Assembly: GCA_019635715.1 (NCBI GenBank) | Contig: JAHBYY010000034.1 | Coordinates: 1 to 47,343, forward strand | Reading direction: 5' to 3' | Length of the DNA stretch: 47,343 bases | DNA from: Rhizobiaceae bacterium | Lineage (GTDB): Bacteria > Pseudomonadota > Alphaproteobacteria > Rhizobiales > Rhizobiaceae | Shown: positions 1 to 8,649 of the stretch, in pieces | Numbering within the stretch: the first letter of the stretch is position 1 | Layout of the letters: every line of letters starts with the position of its first letter | Notes under the pieces: model-generated | Databases searched by the model: none | The model's input: the letters and a program-made list of their open reading frames with translations, nothing else | What the model was told of the DNA's origin: nothing | Translations under genes and position numbers: made by a program

Positions 1-30
1 ACGGCGGCTTCGGTCTCCGATCGTCGCGTC

Positions 31-196
31 GCCCCTCACTGCCCTGCCGGGCATCTCTCCCCGCAGGCGGGGAGAGAAACGCCTCGTTCATGGTTTCGCC
101 AATCGCCAGGCGTTGCAGAGTGCGCGCCGTCCTGGCGGCCGGCGTTCTTCTCCCCGTCCTTCACGCGGAGAAGTGCCCGGCAGGGCGATGAGGGGC
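31..196. repeat. Imperfect inverted-repeat intergenic element
   Basis: Two 30-base arms (31-60 and 167-196) are inverted complements at 26 of 30 positions. Inside the left half, 55-64 and 67-76 form a perfect 10-bp hairpin (CTCTCCCCGC/GCGGGGAGAG). The GCCCCTCA...CTCTCCCCGC type of sequence resembles palindromic intergenic elements that are abundant in rhizobial genomes; that resemblance is from memory and was not searched. No coding signal is seen in bases 1-318. Confidence 0.7.
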
Positions 197-318
197 AGGA
201 ACCCTCAAGCCCCGACCCGCCCTGCGGCCCGGCCCGGATGAGCGCCCGGCCGGTTTCCTGTTTACCGCATGCACATCAATCTGTACCCATAGTATGGATC
301 GCTTTCCTGCTGGAGATG

Positions 319-915
319 ATGAGCGTGCGTGGTGTGGGGCTGGCTGTTCTGGCGATCTTCGCGCTGCCGGCGGCGGCGAACGCCGGCGTCAAGACCCATG
401 CCAAGGTCGAGACTTACGCCATCTCCGGCAAGAGCGGCCAGGCCCTGATGGATGCGATGGACCGCAAGGGGCCGCGCCACGGTTTTATGGCGCGCGCCAT
501 CGCCCAGACGCGCTATTCCGTCGGCTGGGAACTCGGCTGGTCGGTGTCGGGCCAAACATGCCGGCTCGCCGAAGCCAACGTGGTCCTTTCGGTGAGCTAC
601 CGCTACCCGGCGCTCGGCGGCCCGGTCACCCCGGCCATGGCGCGCAAATGGGCGAGCTTCATCAAGGGCGTGCAGAGGCACGAGCAGATGCATGGGCGGA
701 TCGCGCGCCGCATGGCCGACGCGGCCTATCGCGCCGCGCTCAAGGTGCGCACGCAGCGCGACCCGCATTGCGCCCTCGCCAAGCACCAGGTCACCCGCAT
801 CGTGCAGGCGACCTATGCGAAATACGAGGCCGAGCAGCAGCGCTTCGACGCGATCGAGCATCAGCCCGGCGGCACCGTGGACAGGCTGGTCTCGAGCCTG
901 ATCCGCCGCCACTGA
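319..915 (+). CDS. DUF922 family secreted protein, putative Zn-dependent protease-like
   Basis: Exported protein of about 198 residues. The first 22 residues (MSVRGVGLAVLAIFALPAAANAG) minus the last form a Sec signal peptide ending in an AxA-type site. The mature part carries a HEQMH (HExxH) motif about two-thirds along, followed by an Ala/Arg-rich helix, and two cysteines; this matches the DUF922 family (Pfam PF06037). HExxH suggests zinc binding, but no peptidase activity is established for the family. I chose the ATG at 319 because the signal peptide starts there and GGAG lies just upstream. The frame is open from an ATG at 238, which would add 27 unlikely residues, and an adjacent ATG sits at 316. 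The gene stands alone, converging on the nuclease-family gene downstream. Confidence 0.75.
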   Translation: MSVRGVGLAVLAIFALPAAANAGVKTHAKVETYAISGKSGQALMDAMDRKGPRHGFMARAIAQTRYSVGWELGWSVSGQTCRLAEANVVLSVSYRYPALGGPVTPAMARKWASFIKGVQRHEQMHGRIARRMADAAYRAALKVRTQRDPHCALAKHQVTRIVQATYAKYEAEQQRFDAIEHQPGGTVDRLVSSLIRRH

Positions 916-930
916 TCCCGGGTCCGGGGA

Positions 931-1944
931 TCAGTCGCTCCGCAGCTCCGCCAGTTCGCTGATCTCGCTTTCCGGCGGTGTCGCGCGCGGCTCCACCGAA
1001 AACTCCACCAGCACCGGCAGGTGGTCGGATGCGATATCCTCCAGCGTCCGGATGCGATGGATGCGCACCGCGCCTTTGGCGAACACCTGGTCGATCGGCA
1101 GGCCGGCGAAGAACAGGAACTCCGGCAGCCGGAAGCTCAGCCATGTCGCGCCGGGGGAGGGCATCAGCGTCAAGCCGCCGGCCGCCGCGACACGCACCAC
1201 GGTATGGCTCCAGGGCACGGCGTTCATGTCGCCGGCCAGGATCGCCGGCTCGCGGATCGATTCCAGATAGGGCGTCAGGCCGCCCACCTGCCAGGCCTGC
1301 TCGAACGGCCAGGGCCAGCCGAGATGCATGGTGGCGACGCTCACCCAGCGGCCGCCGAAATTGAGCACGGTGGCGGCAAAGGCGCCGCGCGGATCGCAGC
1401 GCGGCGCCTCCGCGGCGGCGAAAGGCCGGCGCGACAGGATGGCGACGCCCCAGACATCCGCCAGATGCGGACAGACGATGCGGTAGGGATAGGCCGAGTC
1501 GAGCAGTCTCAGCTTTTCGGCCCAGGCGTCGGAAACCTCGTTCAGGGTGATCACGTCCGGCTGGACCCGGCCGACCAGCGACAGGAACCGGCCGGGTTGA
1601 TGATTGTCGTAGCGCAGATTGGCCTGGAGAAGCCGATAGACGGGCTGTTCGGGATCGACCGGGTAGAGCGGGCCGTACTGCATGCCGATCGCCGGGATCG
1701 GCACGGTGCCCGACGTCGTGGCGATCGCCAGCAGCGCCGCGAAGATCGCCAGCGCTCCGGCCTTCAGGAGGCGGGTGGCAAGCAGCGGCAGCGCGCTGAT
1801 CGCCATCAGCACCGCGAAATACACCCGCAGATGCGCAAAGGAATCGAAGGCGCGATGCACCGCGCCGAAGTAGCCCGCCGCTACCGCCGCCGCGAAGCCG
1901 AGGGTTGCGATGGCGGACATCACCGATAGCGCCCGAATCTTCAT
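931..1944 (-). CDS. Endonuclease/exonuclease/phosphatase (EEP) family protein with N-terminal membrane segments
   Basis: A 337-residue protein. The first ~85 residues hold two to three hydrophobic segments, so the catalytic domain is probably anchored at the inner membrane. The rest is an EEP domain (DNase I/sphingomyelinase fold). Visible motifs in order are QANLRYDN, DVITLNEV (metal-binding Glu), ATMHLG, AGDMNAVPWS, PIDQVF and ASDHLPVLVEF (catalytic Asp-His). All catalytic residues appear intact, so it should be an active phosphodiesterase or phosphomonoesterase. The substrate (nucleic acid, phospholipid or inositol phosphate) cannot be told from sequence. It lies 54 bases downstream of amn on the same strand and could be read through from it, although no functional link is known. 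Confidence 0.85.
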   Translation of the reverse strand: MKIRALSVMSAIATLGFAAAVAAGYFGAVHRAFDSFAHLRVYFAVLMAISALPLLATRLLKAGALAIFAALLAIATTSGTVPIPAIGMQYGPLYPVDPEQPVYRLLQANLRYDNHQPGRFLSLVGRVQPDVITLNEVSDAWAEKLRLLDSAYPYRIVCPHLADVWGVAILSRRPFAAAEAPRCDPRGAFAATVLNFGGRWVSVATMHLGWPWPFEQAWQVGGLTPYLESIREPAILAGDMNAVPWSHTVVRVAAAGGLTLMPSPGATWLSFRLPEFLFFAGLPIDQVFAKGAVRIHRIRTLEDIASDHLPVLVEFSVEPRATPPESEISELAELRSD

Positions 1945-1998
1945 TCGCGAAACCCGGCGGAATGGGACACTGGCGTCATCGGCGGCGAGCGCCAGGCC

Positions 1999-3501
1999 TT
2001 ACTGGAACGCCGTTTCCAGAAAACTGCGCAGCTTGCGCGAGTGAAGCCGGTCGAGCGGCATTTCGGCCAGCTTCTCCATGGCGCGGATGCCGATCCGCAG
2101 GTGTTGCGAGACCTGGCGCTTGTAGAAGTCGCTGGCCATGCCGGGCAGCTTGAGCTCGCCGTGCAGCGGCTTGTCGGAGACGCAGAGCAGCGTTCCGTAG
2201 GGCACGCGGAAGCGGAAGCCGTTGGCGGCGATGGTGGCCGACTCCATGTCGAGCGCGATGGCGCGCGACTGCGACAGGCGCTGCACCGGCCCGCGCTGCT
2301 CGCGCAGCTCCCAGTTCCGGTTGTCGATGGTGGCGACGGTGCCGGTGCGCATGATGCGCTTCAGGTCGTAGCCGTCGAAGCCGGTGACTTCGGCGACGGC
2401 CTCCTGCAGCGCCACCTGGACCTCGGCCAGCGCCGGGATCGGCACCCAGACGGGCAGGTCGGCATCGAGCACATGGTCCTCGCGGACATAGGCATGCGCC
2501 AGCACGTAGTCGCCCAGCGCCTGGGTGTTGCGAAGGCCGGCGCAATGTCCGAGCATCAGCCAGGCATGCGGCCGCAGCACGGCGACGTGGTCGGTGATCG
2601 TCTTGGCGTTGGACGGGCCGACGCCGATATTGACCATGGTGATGCCGGTGTGGCCCGGCTTGACCAGGTGATAGGCCGGCATCTGCGGGGCGCGGGGCGG
2701 CGTGGAGCCGCTGGCCGGGCCGGACCGCCCGGCTGGCGTGATCAGATTTCCCGGCTCGACGAAGCTGGTGAACCCGGCGCCGCCTTCCGCCATCAGGTCG
2801 CGGGCGTAGACGCAGAATTCGTCGATGTAGAACTGATAATTGGTGAAGAGCACGAAATTCTGGAAATGCTCGGGCGACGTCGCCGTGTAGTGCGGCAGGC
2901 GATGCAGCGAATAGTCGATGCGCTGCGCGGTAAACGGCGCCAGCGGCCGCGGCTTGCCCGGCTCGACCTCGTAGGTGCCGTTGGCGATCAGGTCGTCCGT
3001 GCCGTCGAGATCCGGAACGTCGAACAGGTCGCGGATCGGCCGCCCGAGCTTCTCGGTGATCGAACCGTCGACATGGGTGCCCTCGGCGAAGGCGAAATGC
3101 AGCGGGATCGGCGTGTCCGATTCCGAAACCTCGATCGGCATGCCGTGATTGCGGATCAAGAGCTGCAACTGCTCGACCAGATAGGTGTGGAACAGTTCAG
3201 GCCGCGTGATCGTGGTGGTGAAATGCCCGGGCGACGGCATATGGCCGTAGGCCTGCCGCGTGTCCACCTGCGAATAGGACGCGGTGGTGATGCCGACCTC
3301 CGGATAATAGGCCCGGTAGCGCGTCGACAGGTCGCCGCCGCCGGCCAGCGCCGCGAAGGAGGAGGTCAGGAATGCGGTGTTGCGGCGGTAGAGCGCAATC
3401 AGTGCCTCGACCGCTTGGCCCGCGTCCATGAAGCTCCGGCGCTCATAGGGCTCGGGCGAGGTGATCTTCTGGATGGGTTCGGCGTGGATGCGTGTCTTCA
3501 T
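1999..3501 (-). CDS. amn: AMP nucleosidase
   Basis: Hydrolyses AMP to adenine and ribose 5-phosphate, a cytoplasmic step in purine salvage and adenylate balance. The 500-residue length is normal for the proteobacterial enzyme. The N-terminal AMP-nucleosidase domain spans about residues 20-190. A nucleoside-phosphorylase-like catalytic domain follows, with GVGPSNAKTITDHVAVLRP near residue 300 and the DMESATIAANGFRFRVPYGT signature, including the conserved Glu, near residue 420. The start ATG at 3501 has AGAGG just upstream. The gene is transcribed towards the EEP-family gene. The family is clearly recognisable and no key region looks missing. Confidence 0.93.
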   Translation of the reverse strand: MKTRIHAEPIQKITSPEPYERRSFMDAGQAVEALIALYRRNTAFLTSSFAALAGGGDLSTRYRAYYPEVGITTASYSQVDTRQAYGHMPSPGHFTTTITRPELFHTYLVEQLQLLIRNHGMPIEVSESDTPIPLHFAFAEGTHVDGSITEKLGRPIRDLFDVPDLDGTDDLIANGTYEVEPGKPRPLAPFTAQRIDYSLHRLPHYTATSPEHFQNFVLFTNYQFYIDEFCVYARDLMAEGGAGFTSFVEPGNLITPAGRSGPASGSTPPRAPQMPAYHLVKPGHTGITMVNIGVGPSNAKTITDHVAVLRPHAWLMLGHCAGLRNTQALGDYVLAHAYVREDHVLDADLPVWVPIPALAEVQVALQEAVAEVTGFDGYDLKRIMRTGTVATIDNRNWELREQRGPVQRLSQSRAIALDMESATIAANGFRFRVPYGTLLCVSDKPLHGELKLPGMASDFYKRQVSQHLRIGIRAMEKLAEMPLDRLHSRKLRSFLETAFQ

Positions 3502-3604
3502 GGCCTCTTATAGAGGGAGGTTTCGAGGCGCGGGAGGGGGGTGCGGGCGCACCCCGAGGTCTTTTCGCGGCGTGCGTCGCCGCTTTGCCGCCGGCGGCGC
3601 TGGA

Positions 3605-3793
3605 TCAGCGCTGCAGGCTGACCAGAAGGACGAAGCCGGCGCCGATCTTCTTGGGGGCGGGAGCCTCGATCTGCTGGCCCTTGTCGTCGCCGAGCGCCGG
3701 AACGGCCAGCACCGGGGCGGCCAGCGCCAGGCTGATCAGCGCGGTGCGGATGATCAGCGAAACGGCGCGGAACGGGCGGACTGAGCGGGACAT
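3605..3793 (-). CDS. Small hypothetical secreted or membrane protein
   Basis: A 62-residue ORF starting MSRSVRPF, with a hydrophobic stretch (residues 11-32) ending near an A-x-P/A-L-G-D boundary. That looks like a signal peptide or one membrane segment, followed by a short polar tail (DDKGQQIEAPAPKK) and a second short hydrophobic end. AAGGA lies almost directly against the ATG, closer than ideal. I do not recognise a family. It lies between amn and the DUF2147 gene on the same strand. It may be real, as Rhizobiales encode many small exported proteins, or simply an open frame in G+C-rich DNA. Confidence 0.4.
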   Translation of the reverse strand: MSRSVRPFRAVSLIIRTALISLALAAPVLAVPALGDDKGQQIEAPAPKKIGAGFVLLVSLQR

Positions 3794-3980
3794 TTCCTTC
3801 GGCTTTCGGTGGGTTCGTCTTCGTGTTGTGCGGACTATGCCGCACGGCCACTGAACCGCCCGTGATGCCGTCGTTCATCCCTCGTTCAGGCTGCCGGTGC
3901 CGCCGGCCCGCCGTGTCGATGCGCGAAACATTCCGCGCCGGACGCGGCCGCCGGAGACCGGCGGCGGCCGGCCTTCGCCG

Positions 3981-4322
3981 TCAGAGCCGCGTCCAGCTTT
4001 GCGACTTGCAGAAGATCTTCAGCGCGCAGCCGGTCAGCTTGAGCTTCGTGCCGGACACGGTGGCCGAGCCCGAATAGGTCTTGTCGTCCTTCGGGTCGGT
4101 GATCGTCCCGGAATAGGAGCCGCCGCCGTCGGACTTCAGCCGGCCGATCTGCTTGCCGGCGAACTTGCCCGATTTCAGCGTGATGCAGAAGGACGAGCCG
4201 CAGGCGCCGATGCCGGCCGTCGGGCCGTCCGCGGTCCTCCAGTTGCCTTCGATGTCGTCGGCGAAGGCGGCGCCGGAAAGCGCGGTCATCATCGCGGCAG
4301 CCAGCAGAACTCTCTTCATCAT
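3981..4322 (-). CDS. DUF2147 domain secreted protein
   Basis: A 113-residue exported protein. The signal peptide MMKRVLLAAAMMTALSGAAFA is followed by the DUF2147 start (DDIEGNWRT) and the domain's usual pattern of glycine-rich beta strands. Four cysteines (in GACGSSFC and GCALKIFC) probably form two disulfides in the periplasm. The family (Pfam PF09917) is a small beta-barrel protein of unknown function, common in alphaproteobacteria. The start is well supported by GGGAGG eight bases upstream; a second ATG follows directly at 4319. It stands as a single gene and no ligand can be named. Confidence 0.88.
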   Translation of the reverse strand: MMKRVLLAAAMMTALSGAAFADDIEGNWRTADGPTAGIGACGSSFCITLKSGKFAGKQIGRLKSDGGGSYSGTITDPKDDKTYSGSATVSGTKLKLTGCALKIFCKSQSWTRL

Positions 4323-4730
4323 CTCTCATCCTCCCGTTGGCCGCCCGTCGACCGGCAGCTTACGCAAACGTCAATAAAACAATATGCGCCGCTTCGGAAG
4401 GTGCTGACGCCGGGGCATTGCCGGAGTTTTTCCGGCCGGAGAGACTCCGGCGTGCTTTGCCATCGCGCGGCCGGCTCGGATCGTGGTGAAGGAAGGGTGC
4501 ACGCCGACAAGGTAAACTGTCGGAGAATTTTCGTCGAAAGCCGCGCAACGCAAGGCCTCCGATACTTAACGAAATCCGTCGTTTACCCGTTGTTTTCGTT
4601 TCATTTGCAGCACGTTAAGGACGCGATTTAACGGCGGATTCAAGCCCGCCCGGCATCCTCGCAAGCATCGAAAGAGCGAGCCCGCAGCCAAGATCGGGAA
4701 GCTCTCGGGACAGGAACAGGGGATAGTCAG
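4323..4730. other. 408-base intergenic region with no supported gene
   Basis: Divergent promoter region between the DUF2147 gene (minus) and the Sel1 gene (plus). It is more A+T-rich than its surroundings near 4365-4385 and 4520-4635, as expected for promoters. Overlapping minus-strand ORFs of about 60 residues at 4319-4553 show no family similarity and overlap one another in different frames. Two TTAA words at 4615-4618 and 4628-4631 are nine bases apart, not the seven of a CtrA site. I can support no RNA gene here. Confidence 0.5.
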
Positions 4731-4997
4731 ATGGCACGTTTTGAAATGGCCGACGCCGAATTCGGCACCATGGGAACCTCGGCTCAGGCCGACATTCTCT
4801 TCGAGCTCGGCCTGATGTATGCGACCGGCCGCGATTGCGACGCCGATGTCGTGGCCGCCCACAAATGGTTCAACATCGCCGCGATCAAGGGCTCCGCCCG
4901 CGCCGCCGAGCTGCGCTCGGAACTGTCGGCGACGATGACCAAGGCCGAGATCGCCCAGGCGCTGCGCCAGGCCCGCGAATGGATGACCATGCACTGA
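4731..4997 (+). CDS. Short Sel1-like repeat protein
   Basis: An 88-residue cytoplasmic protein with no signal peptide. Residues 20-58 (ADILFELGLMYATGRDCDADVVAAHKWFNIAAIKGS, positions only) form one classic Sel1/TPR-like helical repeat, with the usual L-G-x-M-Y and A-x-x-W-F/Y-x-x-A-A spacing. A charged helix follows, ending AREWMTMH. Single-repeat Sel1 proteins of this size are typical of Rhizobiales; their partners are mostly unknown, and the fold usually serves as a protein-protein adaptor. The start follows AGGGGAT. It is a stand-alone gene converging on the YitT gene. Confidence 0.8.
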   Translation: MARFEMADAEFGTMGTSAQADILFELGLMYATGRDCDADVVAAHKWFNIAAIKGSARAAELRSELSATMTKAEIAQALRQAREWMTMH

Positions 4998-5013
4998 GCG
5001 GCATCATCGGGCG

Positions 5014-5631
5014 TCAGCTAACGCCCATGTACCGGCCCGGCCTGTGGTTGATGGCCAGCGTCAGGTTGATCGCCGCCGCGCCGACCAGCGAAAGTCCGAG
5101 CTTCTCCAAAGGCAGGATGAAGGCGGCGCCGATCAGGATCATCACGTCGAGCGCCAATTGCACGTAGCCGGCCCGCCAGCCGTAGGTGTCCTGCAGGTAG
5201 ACGGCGAGGATGTTGAAGCCGCCGAGCCCGGCCCTGTGGCGGAACAGCGCCAGCAGTCCGATGCCGACCAGGACGCCGCCGCAGACCGCGGCGTAGAGCG
5301 GCTCGATCGCCTCGATCGAGATCCATTGCGGCGTCAGCCGCGACAGCACCGAGACCATCGCCACGGCGATGAAGGTGCGGATCGTGTAGGGCCAGCCCAT
5401 GCGCCGGATCGAGAGCAGGTAGAACGGCAGGTTGACCAGGAAGAAGATGGTCCCGAAGCCGTAGCCGCTCGCATATTGCAGAAGCAGCGACAGCCCGGCC
5501 GTGCCGCCGACGACCAGCGTCGCCTTGGCGTAGAGGGCCAGTCCGAGCGCCACCAGCAGCGTGCCCGTCACCAGGGCGACCGCGTCTTCGTACAGCCTGT
5601 GGCGTTCGGCGATGGGCGGGGCGGTTGTCAT
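5014..5631 (-). CDS. YitT family membrane protein
   Basis: A 205-residue integral membrane protein with five to six hydrophobic segments, starting MTTAPPIAERHRLYEDAVALV. The pattern GTLLVALGLALYAKATLVVGGTAG-L (positions about 22-48) and the later GLLALFRHRAGLGGFNILAVYLQ-type loop match the YitT/YczE-like family. It lacks the cytoplasmic DUF2179 domain of longer Bacillus relatives. Function is not established; the family is annotated as putative transporters. I chose the ATG at 5631 because AAGGAG precedes it at ideal spacing; the open frame continues to 5736 without family similarity. It is a single gene, convergent with the Sel1 gene. Confidence 0.85.
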   Translation of the reverse strand: MTTAPPIAERHRLYEDAVALVTGTLLVALGLALYAKATLVVGGTAGLSLLLQYASGYGFGTIFFLVNLPFYLLSIRRMGWPYTIRTFIAVAMVSVLSRLTPQWISIEAIEPLYAAVCGGVLVGIGLLALFRHRAGLGGFNILAVYLQDTYGWRAGYVQLALDVMILIGAAFILPLEKLGLSLVGAAAINLTLAINHRPGRYMGVS

Positions 5632-5746
5632 CGGCTCCTTTTCGCAGGCGCCAGGAGACCACGCAATCCGGCTGTGCGGCGCTATTCGAATGCGCAGGGT
5701 CGTTCCGCGGCGCTCCGCGGCTCGGATCTGGGGCAAAGTCGGCGGG

Positions 5747-6130
5747 CTAACGGATCAGTTCGACAGGGCAGGGCAGATCGAGTTCCGCCCAGACGCGGTC
5801 GGCGGTGACCACGGTCGCGCCCGCCCGGATCGCCGTGGCGATGCAGGCGCGGTCGCCGAGCGACAGCACGCCCCGCGGCGCACGCGCGCTCAGCCGCCCG
5901 GCGAGTCGCGCGTCGTCGAAGCCAAAGTCGACGATGTCGATGTTGCTGTTCCTCACATAGTCCATCGCCACCGGTTCAGGCACCGCCCTTTCGGCGCATT
6001 TGCCGATGATCTCGGCGATGCTGACGCTGCTGATCAGCGCGCCTGCCGAGACCCGCGCTGCCGCCTCGCCACCCGGCTCGCCGAAAACGACGGCCAGGAT
6101 GACCGAGGAATCGAGAACCCGGACCGTCAT
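5747..6130 (-). CDS. PIN-domain (VapC-like) toxin
   Basis: A 127-residue PIN-domain ribonuclease. The acidic residues of the active site are visible: Asp in VLDSSVIL near the N-terminus, Glu in SIAEII near residue 40, Asp in LSLGDRACIATA near residue 93 and Asp in VTADRVW near residue 108. Members of the type II VapC family cut tRNA or rRNA under stress when not held by the antitoxin. The ATG at 6130 overlaps the antitoxin stop by ATGA (6127-6130), indicating translational coupling. The frame could open further upstream (6163), but that start lies inside the antitoxin. The RNA target cannot be predicted. Confidence 0.87.
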   Translation of the reverse strand: MTVRVLDSSVILAVVFGEPGGEAAARVSAGALISSVSIAEIIGKCAERAVPEPVAMDYVRNSNIDIVDFGFDDARLAGRLSARAPRGVLSLGDRACIATAIRAGATVVTADRVWAELDLPCPVELIR

Positions 6131-6498
6131 TCGAGGGGCGGCAAGCCATGCGCGGCGCGCCACGCATCGGCCTCCTCGAGCTCCCTGCGCGCCTCGGCCC
6201 GGCGCCCCGCGATCAGATCGTCGACCACGCCGATGCCGGGATGCTCCGCCTTGAATGTCTCCGCGAAGGCCTGCACGCGCTTCAGCGCGACATCCGGCGA
6301 GACGATGCTGAACGCCCCCTCGATCACCTGCGCCGTCACCGTGTCGCCAGGCCCGACCATCATCGCCGCCCTCATCTCCGCCGGTATGACGATGCGCCCC
6401 GCGGCGTCGATCTTGAGCCGCGCATGAGCCACCGAGCGCAGCGGGCTCTGCCTCTCAAAGGGCCGCTGCTCTTCGGAAAGACCTGCTCCACGCGGCAT
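6127..6498 (-). CDS. AbrB/MazE/SpoVT-type antitoxin
   Basis: A 123-residue DNA-binding antitoxin. Residues about 25-70 form a swapped-hairpin AbrB domain (AHARLKIDAAGRIVIPAEMRAAMM, positions only; the R-I-V-I-P-A-E-M-R core is diagnostic). An acidic, Glu/Ala-rich C-terminal tail probably wraps and blocks the PIN toxin. It precedes the toxin and overlaps it by four bases, the usual autoregulated order, and probably represses its own promoter with the toxin as co-repressor. GGAGG lies eight bases before the ATG. The AbrB plus PIN pairing is a well-known VapBC arrangement. Confidence 0.87.
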   Translation of the reverse strand: MPRGAGLSEEQRPFERQSPLRSVAHARLKIDAAGRIVIPAEMRAAMMVGPGDTVTAQVIEGAFSIVSPDVALKRVQAFAETFKAEHPGIGVVDDLIAGRRAEARRELEEADAWRAAHGLPPLE

Positions 6499-6614
6499 CG
6501 AAGCCTCCTGTCATTCGACAGAGGACTACCATATTGCGATCTATCTGGCAATTTTCCGACAATTGGCAGAAAAGAGATCGCTTGGGAGGTCGGCGCCGAA
6601 ACTGCCTTCCGCCC

Positions 6615-7778
6615 TCAGCCGGCTTCCCCCATGATCTCCCTGCCGATCAGCCAGCGGCGGATCTCGCTGGTGCCGGCGCCGATCTCGTAGAGTTTTGCGT
6701 CGCGCAGCAGCCGCCCCGGCGCATAGTCGTTCATGTAGCCGTTGCCGCCGAGCAACTGGATGCAGTCGAGCGCCATCTGGGTTGCGCGTTCGGCCGAGAA
6801 CAGGATGCAGCCGGCCGCGTCCTTGCGCGTCGTCTCGCCGCGGTCGCAGGCGGCGGCGACCGCGTAGACATAGGCGCGCGCCGCGTTCATCACCGTGTAC
6901 ATGTCCGCCAGCTTGCCCTGCACGAGCTGGAAGTCGCCGATCGCCTGGCCGAACTGCCGTCGCTCGCGCACATAGGGCACGGCGACGTCGAGGCAGGCGG
7001 CCATGATGCCGAGCGGGCCGGCGGCCAGCACCGTGCGTTCGTAGTCGAGGCCGGACATCAGCACCTCGACGCCGCGCCCCTCTTCGCCGAGCACGTTCTC
7101 CAAGGGCACCTCGACATCGCGAAAGACCAGTTCGCCGGTGTTGGAGCCGCGCATGCCGAGCTTGTCGAGCTTCTGCGCCACCGAGAAGCCGGGCATGGCG
7201 CTCTCGATGATGAAGGCGGTGATGCCGCGCGAGCCCATGGTGGCCTGAGTCTTGGCGTAGACGACGAGCGTGTCGGCGTCGGGTCCGTTGGTGATCCACA
7301 TCTTGGAGCCGTTGAGCAAATAGCGGTCGCCGGCTCGCTCCGCCCTGAGCTTCATCGACACGACGTCGGAGCCGGATCCCGGTTCCGACATGGCGAGCGC
7401 GCCGACATGGGTCCCGGCGCACAGCGGCGGCAGGTACTTCTCTTTCTGCGCCTGCGTTCCCCAGCGGTGGATCTGGTTGACGCACAGGTTGGAGTGGGCG
7501 CCGTAGGACAGGCCGACGGAAGCCGATGCGCGCGAAATCTCCTCCATCGCCACGGCATGCGCGAGATAGCCCATGCCGGAGCCGCCGAAGGCCGGGTCGA
7601 CGGTGACGCCGAGCAGCCCGAGGCCCCCGAGCTCGGCCCACAGCGGGGCGGGGAAGTCGTTGTCGCGGTCGATCGATGCGGCGAGCGGCGCGATCCGCTC
7701 CTGGGCGAAGCGCCGCACCATCTCGCGCAGCGCCTCGATCTCCTCACCCTGTCCGAAGCGCAGCACGTTCTCGTACAT
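6615..7778 (-). CDS. ivd: Isovaleryl-CoA dehydrogenase
   Basis: A 387-residue FAD-dependent acyl-CoA dehydrogenase that oxidises isovaleryl-CoA to 3-methylcrotonyl-CoA in leucine breakdown, passing electrons to ETF. Motifs are [15 protein letters not shown] (very typical of isovaleryl-CoA dehydrogenases), [22 protein letters not shown] and [13 protein letters not shown] with the catalytic Glu at the isovaleryl-type position near residue 245. The C-terminus has [12 protein letters not shown] and GTSEIRR. I chose the ATG at 7778 over 7796 because GGGAGAGAG lies about seven bases before it. It overlaps the end of the upstream TetR gene by 35 bases, so the two are co-transcribed. The rest of the leucine pathway (carboxylase, hydratase, lyase) is not in this window. 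Confidence 0.93.
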   Translation of the reverse strand: MYENVLRFGQGEEIEALREMVRRFAQERIAPLAASIDRDNDFPAPLWAELGGLGLLGVTVDPAFGGSGMGYLAHAVAMEEISRASASVGLSYGAHSNLCVNQIHRWGTQAQKEKYLPPLCAGTHVGALAMSEPGSGSDVVSMKLRAERAGDRYLLNGSKMWITNGPDADTLVVYAKTQATMGSRGITAFIIESAMPGFSVAQKLDKLGMRGSNTGELVFRDVEVPLENVLGEEGRGVEVLMSGLDYERTVLAAGPLGIMAACLDVAVPYVRERRQFGQAIGDFQLVQGKLADMYTVMNAARAYVYAVAAACDRGETTRKDAAGCILFSAERATQMALDCIQLLGGNGYMNDYAPGRLLRDAKLYEIGAGTSEIRRWLIGREIMGEAG

Positions 7779-8385
7779 CGTCTCTCTCCCGATCATCCGC
7801 GCCGACGAGGCGCAGCGTCATCGCGACATAGGTCGCCGTGACTTCCTCGACGTTCAGCCGCTCGCCCGGCCGGAACCATACGACCACGCCGGTGATCATC
7901 TGGATCACCGCCATCGACGTCAGCGCGACGTCCTCGCGGGCGAAATCGCCGGCATCGACGCCGTCGCGCAGGATCTGCCGCAAATCCTTTTCGTAGGTGC
8001 CGCGCAGCCTCAGAATCTGGCTGAGGCGGTCGCGCGACAGGCTGCGCAGCTCGAGGTTCGACACCTGGGTGGAATGGCGGCGCGCTACGTGAAAGGCGAT
8101 GTGGTGCGCCACGAAGGCCGCGAGCCGCGCCGCGGCGGAGCCCAGCCGGGGCCGCGCTGCCGTCCAGGAGGCGATCAGCATATCCATATGCGCCCGCATC
8201 AGGGAGAACAGCAGCTCTTCCTTGGTCGGAAAGTAGCGATAGAGGGCCGCGGCCTGCACCCCGACCTCGGCTGCCAACTGGCGCATCGTGACGGCGTCGA
8301 AGCCGTGGCGCGCAATCAGCGCCAGCGCCGCCTCGCGGATCGCCGCTTCGGTCCTGCCGCCCTCCGATCCCGCCGTGCGCGCCAT
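7744..8385 (-). CDS. TetR/AcrR family transcriptional regulator, probable regulator of ivd
   Basis: A 213-residue one-component repressor. The N-terminal helix-turn-helix spans about residues 12-58, with [32 protein letters not shown] as the recognition region (positions only). The C-terminal domain, about 60-190, should bind an effector and dimerise. ATG 8385 has GCAGGAGGC upstream; the frame could extend to 8466 but without a ribosome site. The gene comes first in an operon with isovaleryl-CoA dehydrogenase. By analogy with TetR-type acyl-CoA regulators such as LiuQ, it probably senses a leucine-derived acyl-CoA. That assignment is inferred from context; orthology was not tested. Confidence 0.88.
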   Translation of the reverse strand: MARTAGSEGGRTEAAIREAALALIARHGFDAVTMRQLAAEVGVQAAALYRYFPTKEELLFSLMRAHMDMLIASWTAARPRLGSAAARLAAFVAHHIAFHVARRHSTQVSNLELRSLSRDRLSQILRLRGTYEKDLRQILRDGVDAGDFAREDVALTSMAVIQMITGVVVWFRPGERLNVEEVTATYVAMTLRLVGADDRERDDVRERAALRTG

Positions 8386-8491
8386 CCGATGCCTCCTGCC
8401 GGAAATAATAAAACAAACGTTCAATTCATTCAAGTGATCTTGCCCATCTGCGCAGGGGAATCGCATATGAGTCGCGAGCCGGATGGTCCCG

Positions 8492-8649
8492 CCGTCATCC
8501 TCGGGCTTGTCCCGCCGTCATCCTCGGGCTTGTCCCGAGGATCTGCCGCGGCTGGCCGCGTTTCGTCAGACCGGCGCCTGCGAACGGGAGATATTCGCGC
8601 CTACCTGCCGTCATGCGGCAGATCCTCGGGACAAGCCCGAGGATGACGG
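8492..8649. repeat. Palindromic intergenic repeat, inverted 35-bp arms plus a partial direct copy
   Basis: Arms 8515-8549 and 8615-8649 are perfect 35-base inverted complements separated by 65 bases. The core CCTCGGGCTTGTCCCGAGG is itself a hairpin. A third, truncated copy (8492-8514) abuts the left arm directly. The element sits in the 484-base gap between tetR (minus) and the DGPF gene (plus), upstream of both. The CGTCATCCTCGGGCTTG-type core is, from memory, widely dispersed in Rhizobiales. The rest of the gap shows no gene. Confidence 0.85.

Noticed and set aside
2041-3513. 490-codon plus-strand frame opposite amn
   Set aside because: Antisense shadow; amn is complete and well conserved on the minus strand.
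4319-4553. Three overlapping short minus-strand ORFs
   Set aside because: Different frames over the same bases, no ribosome site, no family similarity.
4615-4631. TTAA pair before the Sel1 gene, considered as a CtrA site
   Set aside because: Spacing is nine bases instead of seven.
8411-8434. A+T-rich AAACAAACGTTCAATTCA region before tetR as an operator
   Set aside because: Likely the promoter, but I could not find convincing dyad symmetry beyond AACGTT.
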